64,000 nt of DNA from Trileptium ribeirensis (lineage: Eukaryota; Nematoda; Enoplea; Enoplida; Thoracostomopsidae). Shown here piece after piece: positions 11,253 to 22,200 of this stretch; position 1 is the first letter of the stretch, and each line of letters begins with the position of its first letter. The position numbers and the translations under genes were made by a program. The DNA is taken from the NCBI GenBank assembly GCA_030248225.1, contig JASANE010001774.1, forward strand, positions 1-64,000, given 5' to 3'. The notes under the pieces are model-generated. The model saw only the letters and a list, made by a program, of their open reading frames with translations. It made no database searches and had not been told where the DNA came from.

Positions 11253-12467
11253 ATGCCACTCAAAACTGCACTCCCGAAAGCTCGAACTCCCGCCGCAAAT
11301 CCCCTTCAAAGAGCCACCACTAATGGCGATGAATATTATTGCAGAAATCATCGGATCAAAGAACTCAACAACATGGAACAACTTCCGCAACCCCGTGTGC
11401 CATACTACACCATCAACTATGCTGCCCCAATCGAAACATTCTTGTCCAAAGGCACACGATGGCCAGAACGCTCGAACATGGCTCCGCTGGGCCAAACAAC
11501 TGAACAATATCCCCTCGAATATGCTTCGACAGAGCAAGGATATCAACTCCTTGTCACGTACTTGTTCGATAAGGAGCAGGTGAAGCAGGACATATCGGAT
11601 CTGAAAATGAGAACTCGAGTTGTCAAGGCCATCTCCCGCAGGAACAAACAAAGGTCCTCGACCCAGAAACAACCGAGCGCCTCCGCCCGATACTCCCCGC
11701 CTCAAGCGGACGGTGCTGCTAGAAAAATTCAAAATCCCTCATTTCCGGAACGCCCTACTCGCCACGGGGCGTGCCCAATTGCTCGAGGCTAATCGTTCTG
11801 CTTTATTTTGGGGAATTGGCCTAGGGCCAGAGGACATTACCTTCGGCAAACGACCGCGATCATGCCACAATGTAATGGATCGCTTGTTGGAGGAAGTTCG
11901 AACTTTCCTCCGAAATGGCGTCGCCACTTCGCCAACGGTATTGGTTCTGGGTGATTCGCTGGCCGCACCACTGGTCAACATGGCCGCTCCAAAGGGGTGG
12001 TTCGCCATAGCATGGCCCGGAGCCACCATGCAATTTTTGGTCCGGCTGGCGACGTGCATCGCAACACCGCAAACCAAAACCACCATGATCCTTGGTGGAT
12101 ATAAGGCGGCTCTAAGATCGAAGCCGCATGAAGGTCGTTCGCTGGACACTCCCAGCAAATTCATGCGTCGAATACGCCGTTGTATATGCTCCTTCGATTA
12201 CCTACTCGGCAACGGAGCTCGAGCAATCATTGCTCGCCCCCGCCACATTGGGACATCGGACAGGACGATACTGGTGAATGGCACGACGAATACACTAAGC
12301 TCTTTCAAGACATTAAATGGCAGTTTTCCAACAGAATGCAGAAATCGTCGATGTCCGACTACCCACCAGAATTAAAAGAGTCGGCCGCCTGGGAAACCAA
12401 TACCAACAGCAACGAAATTGTGAAGCCTCGCATTGCTGAACCCTATATCGGATACTTTCGTAAGTGA
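11253..12467 (+). pseudogene. SGNH/GDSL-hydrolase-like domain with helical N-terminal part
   Basis: Frame 3 (11253 to about 11690) encodes a helical segment. Frame 1 then carries strand-loop motifs like an SGNH hydrolase: VLVLGDSLA with the GDSL box at 11950-11961 (Ser nucleophile candidate), WPGATM near 12013 (block II glycine), and an ILGG strand near 12088-12099 at the block III position, where the usual Asn is absent (Tyr-Lys follows). A frame change near 12250-12290 leads to frame 3 with an EWHDEY segment whose His (12282) could be the block V catalytic residue. Esterase domains of this class are known in ORF1 of CR1-type LINEs. Without a profile search the assignment is moderate. The last stop is at 12465-12467. 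Confidence 0.45.
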
Positions 12468-12636
12468 GTTCAACTGAACCTAGCATCCAACAGCTGGGAT
12501 TAAAGCAATAAGGAGGGAATTCCGATATGACAATATGACCACCAAATATTTGAGGATTTTTTTTGATGTCGAAAAGAACTGCTAATAGCACTTGTGGCAA
12601 ACTCGAACCGTATGTACCATACACTATCGTTATGAT
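12468..12636 (+). other. 3' non-coding end of retroelement, possible polypurine tract
   Basis: A purine run (about 12507-12516) follows the last coding segment by 40 bases and could be the plus-strand primer site. The sequence after it does not begin with TG, and no matching LTR is available upstream, so the LTR border is not established. Confidence 0.25.
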
Positions 12637-12640
12637 TGCA

Positions 12641-13091
12641 TAATGCGGAATTCACGTTATAATGTCCCCAACAGTTGGAACTTTTGTCCCCCTGTAGTGT
12701 AGACTATACCGTAAAGACGGTGACACTGACACCCACACCATAACAAAATATGAAGTGTCGGGCACACCCCTAGATAGCTCATTTTGGCAATGTAGTATTT
12801 TGGTGTTTTATGCTTGCCAATGCGGTGTTTCTAAGGTATCCTGTAGGCCCTATGTAAAATGACCCCACGGGGTGGCGGAAACCCTCAGCAAAACGAAAAA
12901 GCAACGACGGTTCATTGACACCGTCTCAAATAAGCCAAACTATTAGCTAGCTTTCTTTGAAATTTATTTGAAACTTTATTTAAAAACACAGGGGTGTCTA
13001 AGACACCCTGTAGTATAGGTTGTGCCTGCCACTGTATGGGGTACATAAGTTCCAAGTGATGGGGACATTATAACGTGAATCCCGCATAATC
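12641..13091. mobile_element. ~450-bp terminal-inverted-repeat element (MITE-like)
   Basis: The left end (about 12641-12690) and the reverse complement of the right end (about 13040-13091) match over roughly 50 bases, including an exact 20-base core at 12650-12669 and 13061-13080, with scattered mismatches further in. No coding sequence lies between. Borders are uncertain by a few bases because the outermost bases differ and no clear target duplication is visible; a TA target is possible on the left. Such short TIR-only units are usually moved by another element's transposase. Confidence 0.75.
12988..13012. repeat. Palindrome inside the TIR element
   Basis: GGTGTCT and AGACACC form a perfect 7-base inverted repeat around a single A at 13000; allowing one bulged G the pairing extends to about 11 bases per arm. 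A similar but longer palindrome occurs at 15983-16016. Confidence 0.6.
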
Positions 13092-13579
13092 GTGTATTGT
13101 TAAAATATATGAATACCGTATTTAACCACCTATGTTGCAGTTATCTTTGTTGTTCAATATGTCTGTTTATGCATAAATTGACAATGACACCACAGCTGAA
13201 ATCACTGCATAAACTAGTCGCGATTATGCAGAGCATTCTTTCAAAACGTAGTAAAAAGTCCTTTTCGCCCCTCAAAAATATAAGAGGAGGTCTTGGTAGG
13301 AACTAGGGAAGATTCAGTAGAACTTGCTTTGGTTTGTTTAAAGGTCTAGGGTTTATCATTTCTCCGGTTATAGGCAACTAATTTTCAAAAAATTAGACGG
13401 CTAAGACCACAATGTGTGGCTACGGCCAACAACCGTCAATAAAATATTTCAACAACAACATAAATCAAACTAGGAATCTAAAGCTTCGTCTACCATATTG
13501 TACCATATTATCTGTACATATGGTCTAACTTATTCTTGGGTCGTAGAGCACAGTTTACCAATCGGTCGTACAACGATCC
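13092..13579. other. No recognisable gene
   Basis: AT-rich sequence with no coding signal or repeat that I can name; one short inverted repeat (aattttcaaaaaatt) lies near 13381. Confidence 0.5.
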
Positions 13580-13702
13580 TTTTTGAAGGGGGTCTTGGTG
13601 GTGGAGACCCCATTATAGGCACGAACTTTTATTATATAGGCACGAACGTTTATTATAGGGACAACAGAAAAAATTGTTCCCGACCCGTATAATTAAGTCC
13701 GA
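13580..13702. repeat. Short hairpin and 21-base tandem repeat
   Basis: A GGGGTCT / AGACCCC inverted repeat lies at about 13588-13610. It is followed by two and a half copies of a 21-base unit with core TATAGGCACGAAC (about 13613-13660), and then by a short stem using GGGACAA and TTGTTCCC. Function unknown. Confidence 0.5.
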
Positions 13703-14679
13703 AAATTTCCATTTAAAAATATAAGAGATGTAGCAGGACTGTTCCGGCCCGTTACGTGCGCTTTGCAAGATTTCGGCGTCAAAATTGCTTAAAAGCGTCT
13801 TAAATTGAATCAAACATGGCTTGGGGGGGATGGAATTCTCGCATGGTGCACGTTGCCTTGATCACTAATAATTGTGTTATTAATTGATATCATATACGTT
13901 CATTTTGTCGTTGATATTGCATTGCATGATTACATTATGATTGTATGTTTGGACGGGCTCAGGTGAGCCCATAAGAGGTTCACTTTATCTGAGGGATAGG
14001 AAAGACAAGGGATATAATAGAGTCTCTAACTGGCCAAGACAGGAAACCTGAACGGAACTCGACCGGTAGCCCCTGTTTCCACATTGAAACTTCAAATTTG
14101 TGACCGTCCGGGAATAGGAGGCCACTGACAATTCATGCCGTCCTATGCGTTGGGAAGTGATCAAAACCGAGCATATCAATTTTACCTGGAAGCATTTACA
14201 TAGCGTAATGGTCGCGTCAATAAGCTGAAACAAATGGGTTACGGTAGCTTCCGAATATTCGGAAGTAACGGGCATCGGGCTCGTTTATCGGCCCGTAACC
14301 GTCCAACGGTTGAGATTTCCCGAAAATGTCCTGAGTACTTTTCGGTGGAGAATTTTTAGAGCTTTCGAATGAGGTCAAAATGTGGCAAATCGCTGGAGAA
14401 TTTCATGAGATATCTTGGGAACAAACAGGTGGAAGTTCAATTAACAGCCATTACTTACGCTAGGTTTGGCTGATGACAATGGTTACGAGTAGATCTAACT
14501 TAGATATATATGGATATATAAATATATATGTGTGTACTACTTGATTTTCACGCCCAGGTACTTCTATTTTTTCCCGCCCCCAGCGGACAAATCCTCCCTT
14601 TTCACAGCACCTTTAACGCCCCAAAATTGCCTGACCAGCGCCCTAGCAGCTGGTCTTTCTTCTTATCGTCGAATCATTG
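13703..14679. other. No recognisable gene
   Basis: Mixed composition with stops in all frames; the longest open stretch, on the minus strand at about 13985-14275, shows no familiar motif. A short TA-rich run is at 14504-14530. Confidence 0.5.
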
Positions 14680-15330
14680 ATTGGAATTGTGCGTGTTTCT
14701 AAGTAATTTACCCATTGAGACATCTAACGAGACCAGGCGGGTCTCGACCTGACCAGTCATCCCGCTGTTATATGAGTTATTTTTCTGTTTTATAACACAC
14801 TATGAAAATTCGACATAAAATTCCGTCGGTTGCGCACCAACCCCGTACTCGATCCCTGGCTTTAAATATGCACATGCGACCCCTCATTCTACTCGCCTGC
14901 TCCGGGCGAACACCACGATATACAGCGGGCCTCTGCCCGACTTCCCGCTAGCCCGCTATAACCCGTTAAAGTGCGCCTGGTTCGGAGGACCGACTGAAGG
15001 TGGGTACAAAACACCCGAAAATTTATCCCTAACTCGAAAGTAGGCAAATCACCCCTCATCACGTTCACCACGTCGAGACATCTCCAAATATACCCGGCGG
15101 GTCTCCGTCCGTTGCCCCGTTAACTCGGGACAGCCGACAAAAGCGCCCCACCAACATCGACACTTCCTCTATCTGTGGTGATTTTAGTGCCCCTCTAACA
15201 GCTGCCTTTCGGACCCGGAAATCGCCCCTCGTTCGAATCGCCCTCTCATGGCGAGTTCAACGATACCCGGCGGGCGTCGCTCCGCCCAACCGTTAGTGCG
15301 GGAAAACCCGCTGAAACCCTACATGCTTAT
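14680..15330. repeat. Degenerate ~170-bp tandem array (about four units)
   Basis: A shared core of the form CCCGGCGGGTCTCCG, preceded by AT-rich ATATACC-like sequence, recurs near 14733, 14918, 15087 and 15259, with spacings of roughly 185, 169 and 172. Flanking segments such as AAATC(A/G)CCCCTC before the core and (A/G)GCGCC after it recur in the same phase. The units are well diverged from each other, so this is an old satellite-like or promoter-like array. Confidence 0.6.
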
Positions 15331-15469
15331 GTATATCGGAACCCAAATGTGGGTCCCGACCCGCTCCTACGTCTACCCCCTCTTGCTTGGTATCATTCGG
15401 CCCCGTTCTCCGTCCTGGGACCGAATTTCACCCCAGCCCCTCGAAAATCCCAGGGGTTTCCTTTGGCCC

Positions 15470-15640
15470 GCTTCCCCTCCCGCGTCTTTTCTTTCTTCCT
15501 CTACGTGTCCTCGTTTTTCTTTTTCTTTCTCTCTCTAATCGACTTCTTTGGTCGGTTGTCGTCGCTGTCGCTGTGGCTGTGTTGTATTTGTTGTTGTTGT
15601 TGCTATTGTTGCTGTTGTTGTTTTGTGTGTATTTCCGATG
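15470..15640. repeat. Pyrimidine tract and (TTG)n/(CTG)n microsatellite
   Basis: A C/T-rich run (about 15471-15540) is followed by GTCGCTGTCGCTGTGG and then irregular TTG triplets to about 15623. Open frames across this stretch, including Cys/Leu runs, are products of the triplet repeat rather than genes. Confidence 0.75.
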
Positions 15641-15982
15641 CGAACTTGAGCGACCTCTCTGTCGCTCAGGTCGCCCGTGTATCTCGTGTGTGTTGTGTGT
15701 TTATGTGTTCATGAGTATATGTATGTGTGTATATATGGATATATGTATATATGATACGGGGACAAAAAACAGGACGAACGAGGACAGGACATACAAAACG
15801 ACGTTAAATTTATAAGTTTTACGGACGGATTGAACACGAACAATTAGGCAGGAAGCGGGTATGTTTAGGGCCCTCCCGTGGGCTCCTGGACACCCAACTA
15901 GGACCCTCTTGCCAGTTATGGGTACGTAGGAACGAGGTGCGCCTCCAACATCAAGATGGGTTTATTACCGTCTCCGGTTCCC
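15641..15982. other. No recognisable gene
   Basis: Contains a short TATATG-type microsatellite at about 15716-15752 and otherwise unique sequence. Confidence 0.5.
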
Positions 15983-16216
15983 TCATGACAGGGCGTCTAA
16001 AGACGCCCTGTCATGATATCTGAGAAGATGTTAGATAGGAATGTTTGGCTTTATCTCACAAGCCAACATATAAACGTGCAATGTTTGCACGTTTTCCCAT
16101 GAAATTGATAGCGAGATTTAGCCCCCAGATGGACTCTTAGGAGGCTTGCGCTGTTGATGGATGGGACTGCTAACTCGTCGAACAATAGAAATTTAGCCTT
16201 AAATCGACGAGTTAGC
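15983..16216. repeat. Cluster of four inverted repeats (hairpins)
   Basis: Hairpin 1 has perfect 16-base arms (15983-15998 and 16001-16016) separated by AA. Hairpin 2 (about 16040-16070) pairs ATGTTTGGCTT with AAGCCAACAT, with one bulge. Hairpin 3 has perfect 10-base arms (16072-16081 and 16085-16094) with a 3-base loop. Hairpin 4 has perfect 13-base arms (16169-16181 and 16204-16216) with a 22-base loop. No ORF crosses them convincingly. Possible explanations are a structured RNA, a foldback element, or recombination-prone DNA. Confidence 0.8.
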
Positions 16217-19200
16217 CAACAACGTTTGATGAATGAGGACATGAAGACAGGACTCACCCGATATAAGGACCCATTCTCAGCTTTACTCCATATTTATGTA
16301 TCAGAGTAGATTTTCAAATTTCAAATTTGACGGGTGATCCAACCATTTTCGTGGGATAGTTGGGGAACAACGGACGATTTAAGTTAGGTAAGAGGTTTAG
16401 AGATTTGACTGATGGGTATTGGGTAAGCAATTTCAAGCTGATTGACAGAAATTTGAAAATGCAGATACGAAAGGGTTCAAAATTTCAAGAAAATTCTGGC
16501 CAAACTTGCAGATATTTGACCTCTGAGTATTCGGAGGGTTCAAATTTGATGTCGGCGATTTCGAATGAAGCCTACTCTCTCTAAAGGGGACCCAGGGTTT
16601 ACGATACCTGTCAAAAATAAAATTTGGGGAATTTTCCGATTGGACGCCCGGGTTTGAACTTGAAAAAGTGGGCGTCACGAAATCATCGGCGAAGGGATGG
16701 CGACAAAATCGCCATCCTACAATATAGGCGAAACTTTTGAGGCGACGACTACCGCATCGACTCTTGGAATCAGTTCGACTTCGGCAGCGCGAAGTTCGGT
16801 CGATTTTACTTACTTTCCGACGCTAGAGTTTTATAGGATGGTTTCACAATTTGTTTTACTTTTTCGTGCTTCTCTTTTGGATTTGCGCTTGGAATGGGAT
16901 TCGACCGGTGGAGGACTCGCGTAGACATCTTCCGTCTCGCGAAAGGGGACTAGCAATTGCTGTCCCGGACCGAATATTGTAAGTCAGGAGGAGAACCAGG
17001 TGTATGGGGGTTTATTTTCCCCAGATGTAAATGTAACAGACCTTTCGAAATTTGGTTCGCTGTAGCACGACTTTACTCTCTTTGGGTTGACTTGACGCCC
17101 GTCGGTGGACGTCTTGCTTCCCACGACGACACGCTACGCTTTTGCGCGTCCCTTGACAAACCTCCTCTAGGCGAGTTCCGTTTTGGGCATGTTGAGCGAT
17201 TGCACGGAGGGTATTAGGTTGTGAGCATCAGAGTCGAAGTCCTTCTGTTCTCCGTGGTCTTAGGTTGAACAAAACAAAGTGGACGCCTCTCGTCCATGGT
17301 TTTACATGACTTGTTGTTCTTGAGTTAGGATTAACGAATTTTCCTGAGTCGACCACAGTAAAATTTTCCAACGAGCGCCAGGGACTTGTTTCACTATTTG
17401 CATTTACAGTTTACAAATTACAGCTTAATGGACCGTTCGATGCTCATGCCGCTGTTTGAGCTCGAACTGACGTCGCAGTTCGGAACGGAGGAATAGCTTT
17501 AGGAAGCCCTAAAATTTAATTTATTCGAACAAGCTAAGAAAATTTGGGGAATACAAAAGACTAAACAAATTTTAGGAAATTCAGCTTGAGCATAAGGTTT
17601 TAGCACTCCGCAATAAGCGATTTTTCTATAGAGTCTTCGCACAGTTTTGCCAGTATTCGATTTGTTCATTAGTAAAACGGTCATCACTAGCAGTGTATAG
17701 GGGTCAACCCCTGACTACACGAGTCCTCGACAGCCTTATGACGCCACTCCGTAGGAGCTCATAAAGGATACGGCTTTATAATGTTTACTTCGAAACCGTC
17801 TTGATCAGACCATTAAGTTTACTAAGGTTTATTATACGACGTTTACACGGTTAAGCTTGGTAGTAGCGCCTAGGAAATTATTCTCTACTAAAGCAAACTG
17901 ACGGCATGGCCAGGTGCCACAAACAGCTGCGCTTGTCTCTTCGCAGGCACGGTACGGTGCCCCCGCTTTTAAAATAGGATCATAATACCCTATTTTCAAT
18001 AAAGAAAAAATCGCGTCCAATCGCGCATCGTTTTGACCACAAACCGAGCAAGTGCAAAACCCCGTTTTTCCTTTGGAGCGAGTTGATCGCTGAGTTTAGC
18101 CATTCTTTTATTTTATCTCTGGTTGCACAATGAGTGCAGTGGAATAGGGCATTAGGATAAGTTAGAGAGAGAGTGAAGGCAAAAGAAAGGGCAACAGGCC
18201 GAGGCAAAGAAAAGGGACAGGAACCAGCAGAGGAACCCAACCGAGAAAGACGCGGACGCATCTCAGAAACAAAAAGGGCCCAATGCCCCATGTACACCAA
18301 GAAATGGCAGGCTTACCAGCCGCGCCGAGTAAGACGACAGCGATTGGCAAAACACGGGCCGGCTTTAGTAGTGTCCCTTGCCCCAGGCACAAGCACCAAG
18401 CGCGTCCCAGAGTTGAAGCTTAGTTCCAACTGCGGAATACGCACGATCACCCGCTCTAAACTGTTAGGACAGCAACATCGGTCGCCTAGGAAGTTACCCA
18501 AGATGGCACTTGCTCGTGCCCCCACCTATTTAGGCTGCTGAAACAGTGACTAGGGGCGACCCTTCGAAGTGATCAAAACGGCGCCCCCGGCAAGTATTAC
18601 ATAGTTTAACCATTATTCCGCCACCAAAATCAACCCCCACCGTTATAAGTCAACTATTCGCGAATGTAGAGGTCTGGGAACAATCGCGCTTTCGTTTGGA
18701 CTACTGAATACATTGACACAAAACCGTATGGCACCGGCATCGAAAACATCCCAAGGGCGAAATGACGTGAAAGACTCTACAGGGACGGTAGGAAAACTTT
18801 ATAGGGCCAGGACTGTATACAGGGAGTGAGTTTCTTTTTATCTGTCTGCCATAATTGTACCGTACTTGCAGAGTAGTGATTACCTAAGGGCATCCGTTGG
18901 CTAGTAGTGGACTAGGTGTCCATCATTGTGCATCAATATAAACTGTAGTTGTTTCGAGTAAGGCAACTGTGCCGACAAAGTCAGGTTGTACGTCCATGCT
19001 TGTACTCGTACCCTAAATCGTGCCGCTTCTCTATTTTCCACTGAGCCAACTCGTTGCACCCATAGAGTTAGTGCCAACGCTTACACGCCGGTTGTCTTCT
19101 CAACACTTATGTTGCTTCAAGCTGCATTTTCGCTCTCCCCGGCATGCCTTCCCTCAGATGCTTGTAGCGCCGCGCGCTACCGATAACGAACTTCGGAGCA

Positions 19201-22200
19201 GTCCAAAACGCACGCCTCGAGCAATAACTGAACCAGTAAATGTCCCCACGTTGGACGCCTCGGGTGTAGATTTTGGTCCGGTATCTTTTGGGGACGCATT
19301 CGTTCGTATCACCCCTCGTCCTGTGTGGAAATAGACAAGGAAACGCACGATGGCATCATTAGGGTACGTCTATTTTGACCTGTTTTCTCTTTGTATAACT
19401 CGCCGACTGTCTGTGTTTGATCAATGTTGTATAGTACAATAAACGCTTGAAAATCATTTGACGTGTCCAGTGTTGTTGATCTCCTAGCGTAATAAATACG
19501 TCCAGCTGGACGAGCCGACCCTTCGTGCCACGGCTTGCGGACGAAAATACCCCAAGCCCTGACACGGGCGGTCCGCTGCCAATATTGACATGTTTGGCTA
19601 ATGGCTCTGCAGCGAGAGTGGTCCACCCAAAATTACTTATCAAACTCACTTGTGTAATAGTCACACTCACACAAAAGATAAAATTTATTAGGAAAACTTC
19701 ATAACTAGACACTAATATGATCAAGTTACCACGTCTCAAAGTAGATAGTCCGACGTTAAACACTCAGGGAATGTCGGAACCCTGTGGGGGCCACATAGGC
19801 TACAAACGGCTAAAGTGTTCAACCGGGAATAAACTAAGCGGAACTCTAAAATTTATCTAGTAAATCTAAATTATCACGCGTTTTCACTTTAGATTACAAT
19901 AGACAAAACAACTTCCTTTTACACTAGTATAGGGAATAGCGGTTTGACATTATGACCTGTGAGCAGGTTTTGGTGTCAACGTCCCTGGGGGACCTCAGCA
20001 ATCATACCGAGATACTAGACACGTGCGCAACCAATCGGGCGGGGTCCGAACACACATCGTGAAGCGCGCCTGCGGCCTGCTAAGCTCCATAGCTTCTTGG
20101 GTCTGACCAAGAAAAGTAGCAAAATTATAAAACTTATGGTCCACCCTTGAGGTCATGATAGCCGGGGTCGTATGAGCATGGGGTTAGGAAGTTGAAGCCA
20201 TGCAGCTGCTTCCCGTTATTACAGTATAAACAATAAAAACAGCAATAATTCGAAAATTTATATAATTTCAACTGACTACAGTTACGGTAATGTATGTTTC
20301 TTTAAAATAGAATGTATTGCATTGGGTCAGTGCCCGTTTACAAGACAACAGAGTGAATAACAAGAAATATTGTGTGCAGTAATCGTATTGTGCTCACAGA
20401 ACCAAGTTTAATAATATCGATATGTGGGCGCTACTTGTTTGCTCTCAATATAAAGACTAAAAACAATGAACGTATATAACACAGCTCAGATATTTATTTT
20501 AAACTGCTGTCCGATCTGCTTTAGAATCAAAATTAAATACTGTAACTCGCAACTTGGATCTAACAGTACACATGCTAAATTGTGTTAATACAATATTTAT
20601 CGGTGGATTCAATGCATGCATGCTGACGTCCGAGGTCTCATTGAGTTAGCCGAGGTATCGGTGGGAGAAGGTGCAGGGCCGCAAGACGCACCTATGGTTT
20701 ATGCTCCTGCGGCACTTCCAGGGGCAGTAGGGTGGTACACTCAGGGAGAGACCAAGGCCTCGAGGAGGGTTTGAGGCCTCATGAGGAGGCAGCACCTCTG
20801 AACTCCTGCTTCGGCATATATGATTAAATGTACTGGGCATAAAACGATTAGCTAAACAATAAAATCATTGAAAAGTACCGAGAATTTTTCGGGCCCTCTG
20901 TTGGACGCTTCACGAGTGAGTTCTTTGTATAATTCGGTCATGGGGTGTTTTCGGGCAGCAACTACGGCAACATGGGGTACGAATGGCAGTGGTAGATTTG
21001 TATATTAAATTCAAGCGTCGTACGTACTCGTTCCGTAGTGGATATGATCCAAATGCAGCTGTAACAATCATCAGTATTCTTACCAAAGGTATCACGGTTT
21101 TACGGCAATCGAAATCCCCGTTGCAAAATTCTATATATACGCATAAAATCAGTCAAAATATTATTAACCACACGTAGCAGTTTAACACCAGTCGCAACTA
21201 AGTAAACTACAAGACAGGGGCGCATTACCCGGTGCAGGGGTCTTCTAATTTTAGTGGAAAAAGCCGAATTATGCATATGCTTACATTTCCATTGTGAAAA
21301 AATATACGCCTCAACTTCTCTCATGTTGTGTTCTATTTTTTAACTCGCTACGCCATCATGTATCACTTCGCTAGATGATATAGTGCTACCACTTTGATTT
21401 CAATGCAAGGAGTCCAAAGTGTCTACTGCTCATTTACCACAATAATTTGAGTTTACGTAAACAAACATGACGTAAATTTTTCTCAGTTTATGTTACGCTA
21501 GCGTGCCGCTTCGGCGGTTTTAGTTACAGCTGCAGTGCTAGTATATTATTCCTTGTTACACCATCCTACGGCGATCTTGGTTGTCGTTCACTCAGCGTAC
21601 GGATTTACACAATGTTGTTACAAGCAGGGTAATATCATCCGATACTGTTGATACAAGCACATTTCAAAAATGTGAACAGTTTCTCGAAGCTTGTAGCGAT
21701 GTCGCCATTGATACACAACTGCAGCGCAACGAGCACTGTGGTACTTGTGTAACCGTGTGCAATGAGTATACGCATCTTAACGATCATAACGTGCACCACA
21801 CAGGGCGTAGTTTTTCATTTCATCATTTCTCTGAGTCGCCTGTGTGTTTAACCGCACCCATTACCACAGGCACATTGCGGCAGTGACATTGTTCTGTAAG
21901 CTTGTGATCAATCTGCGTAAGTATACATTCGCTCTGCTGTAGTGTTTAATCTCTCTTGATTGTTCTTGTGTGTTATCACTGACCATTTTTGCTGTTACCA
22001 TGGCATTTGTTGGCTGTTAGTTTGACGTGGCTATGCACTAACACCATACATGGACCGAGCTCCGAGGTCAAAAAAGGAAATATCGTCCCCGTTGGTGAGA
22101 TTTTCGGCCTGCTTTGATGGTTGTCAGGGGGTGTAGGCAGAGAATGGGGAAGGGACGTCAACGCTAGATATTCGGCGCTGCGAAAAGCACGTGTGGCTTC

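Larger units (their letters stand above)
1..12535 (+). mobile_element. Decayed Ty3/gypsy-like LTR retroelement, internal region (5' end outside window)
   Basis: A single run of + strand coding remnants covers this stretch: ORF1, Env-like, protease, RT, RNase H, integrase, tail, SGNH-like domain. RT has the YIDD box, protease the DTGA box and integrase the zinc, D-D-E and GPY/F signatures, which in this order define Ty3/gypsy. The coding part is over 12 kb, much longer than a typical Ty3/gypsy element. Every module carries stops or frame changes, so the copy is inactive. I could not identify either LTR: the left one would lie before position 1. The right end is set at a purine run near 12507-12516 that may be the polypurine tract. 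Confidence 0.85.

Noticed and set aside
10710..11732. 340-codon open frame on the minus strand
   Set aside because: It lies opposite the Arg/Ser/Pro-rich and SGNH-region coding remnants, has shadow-like composition (Ser/Arg/Gly) and no domain.
15248..15815. Three overlapping + strand open frames rich in Leu, Phe, Cys and Val
   Set aside because: They come from the pyrimidine tract and the TTG/CTG microsatellite.
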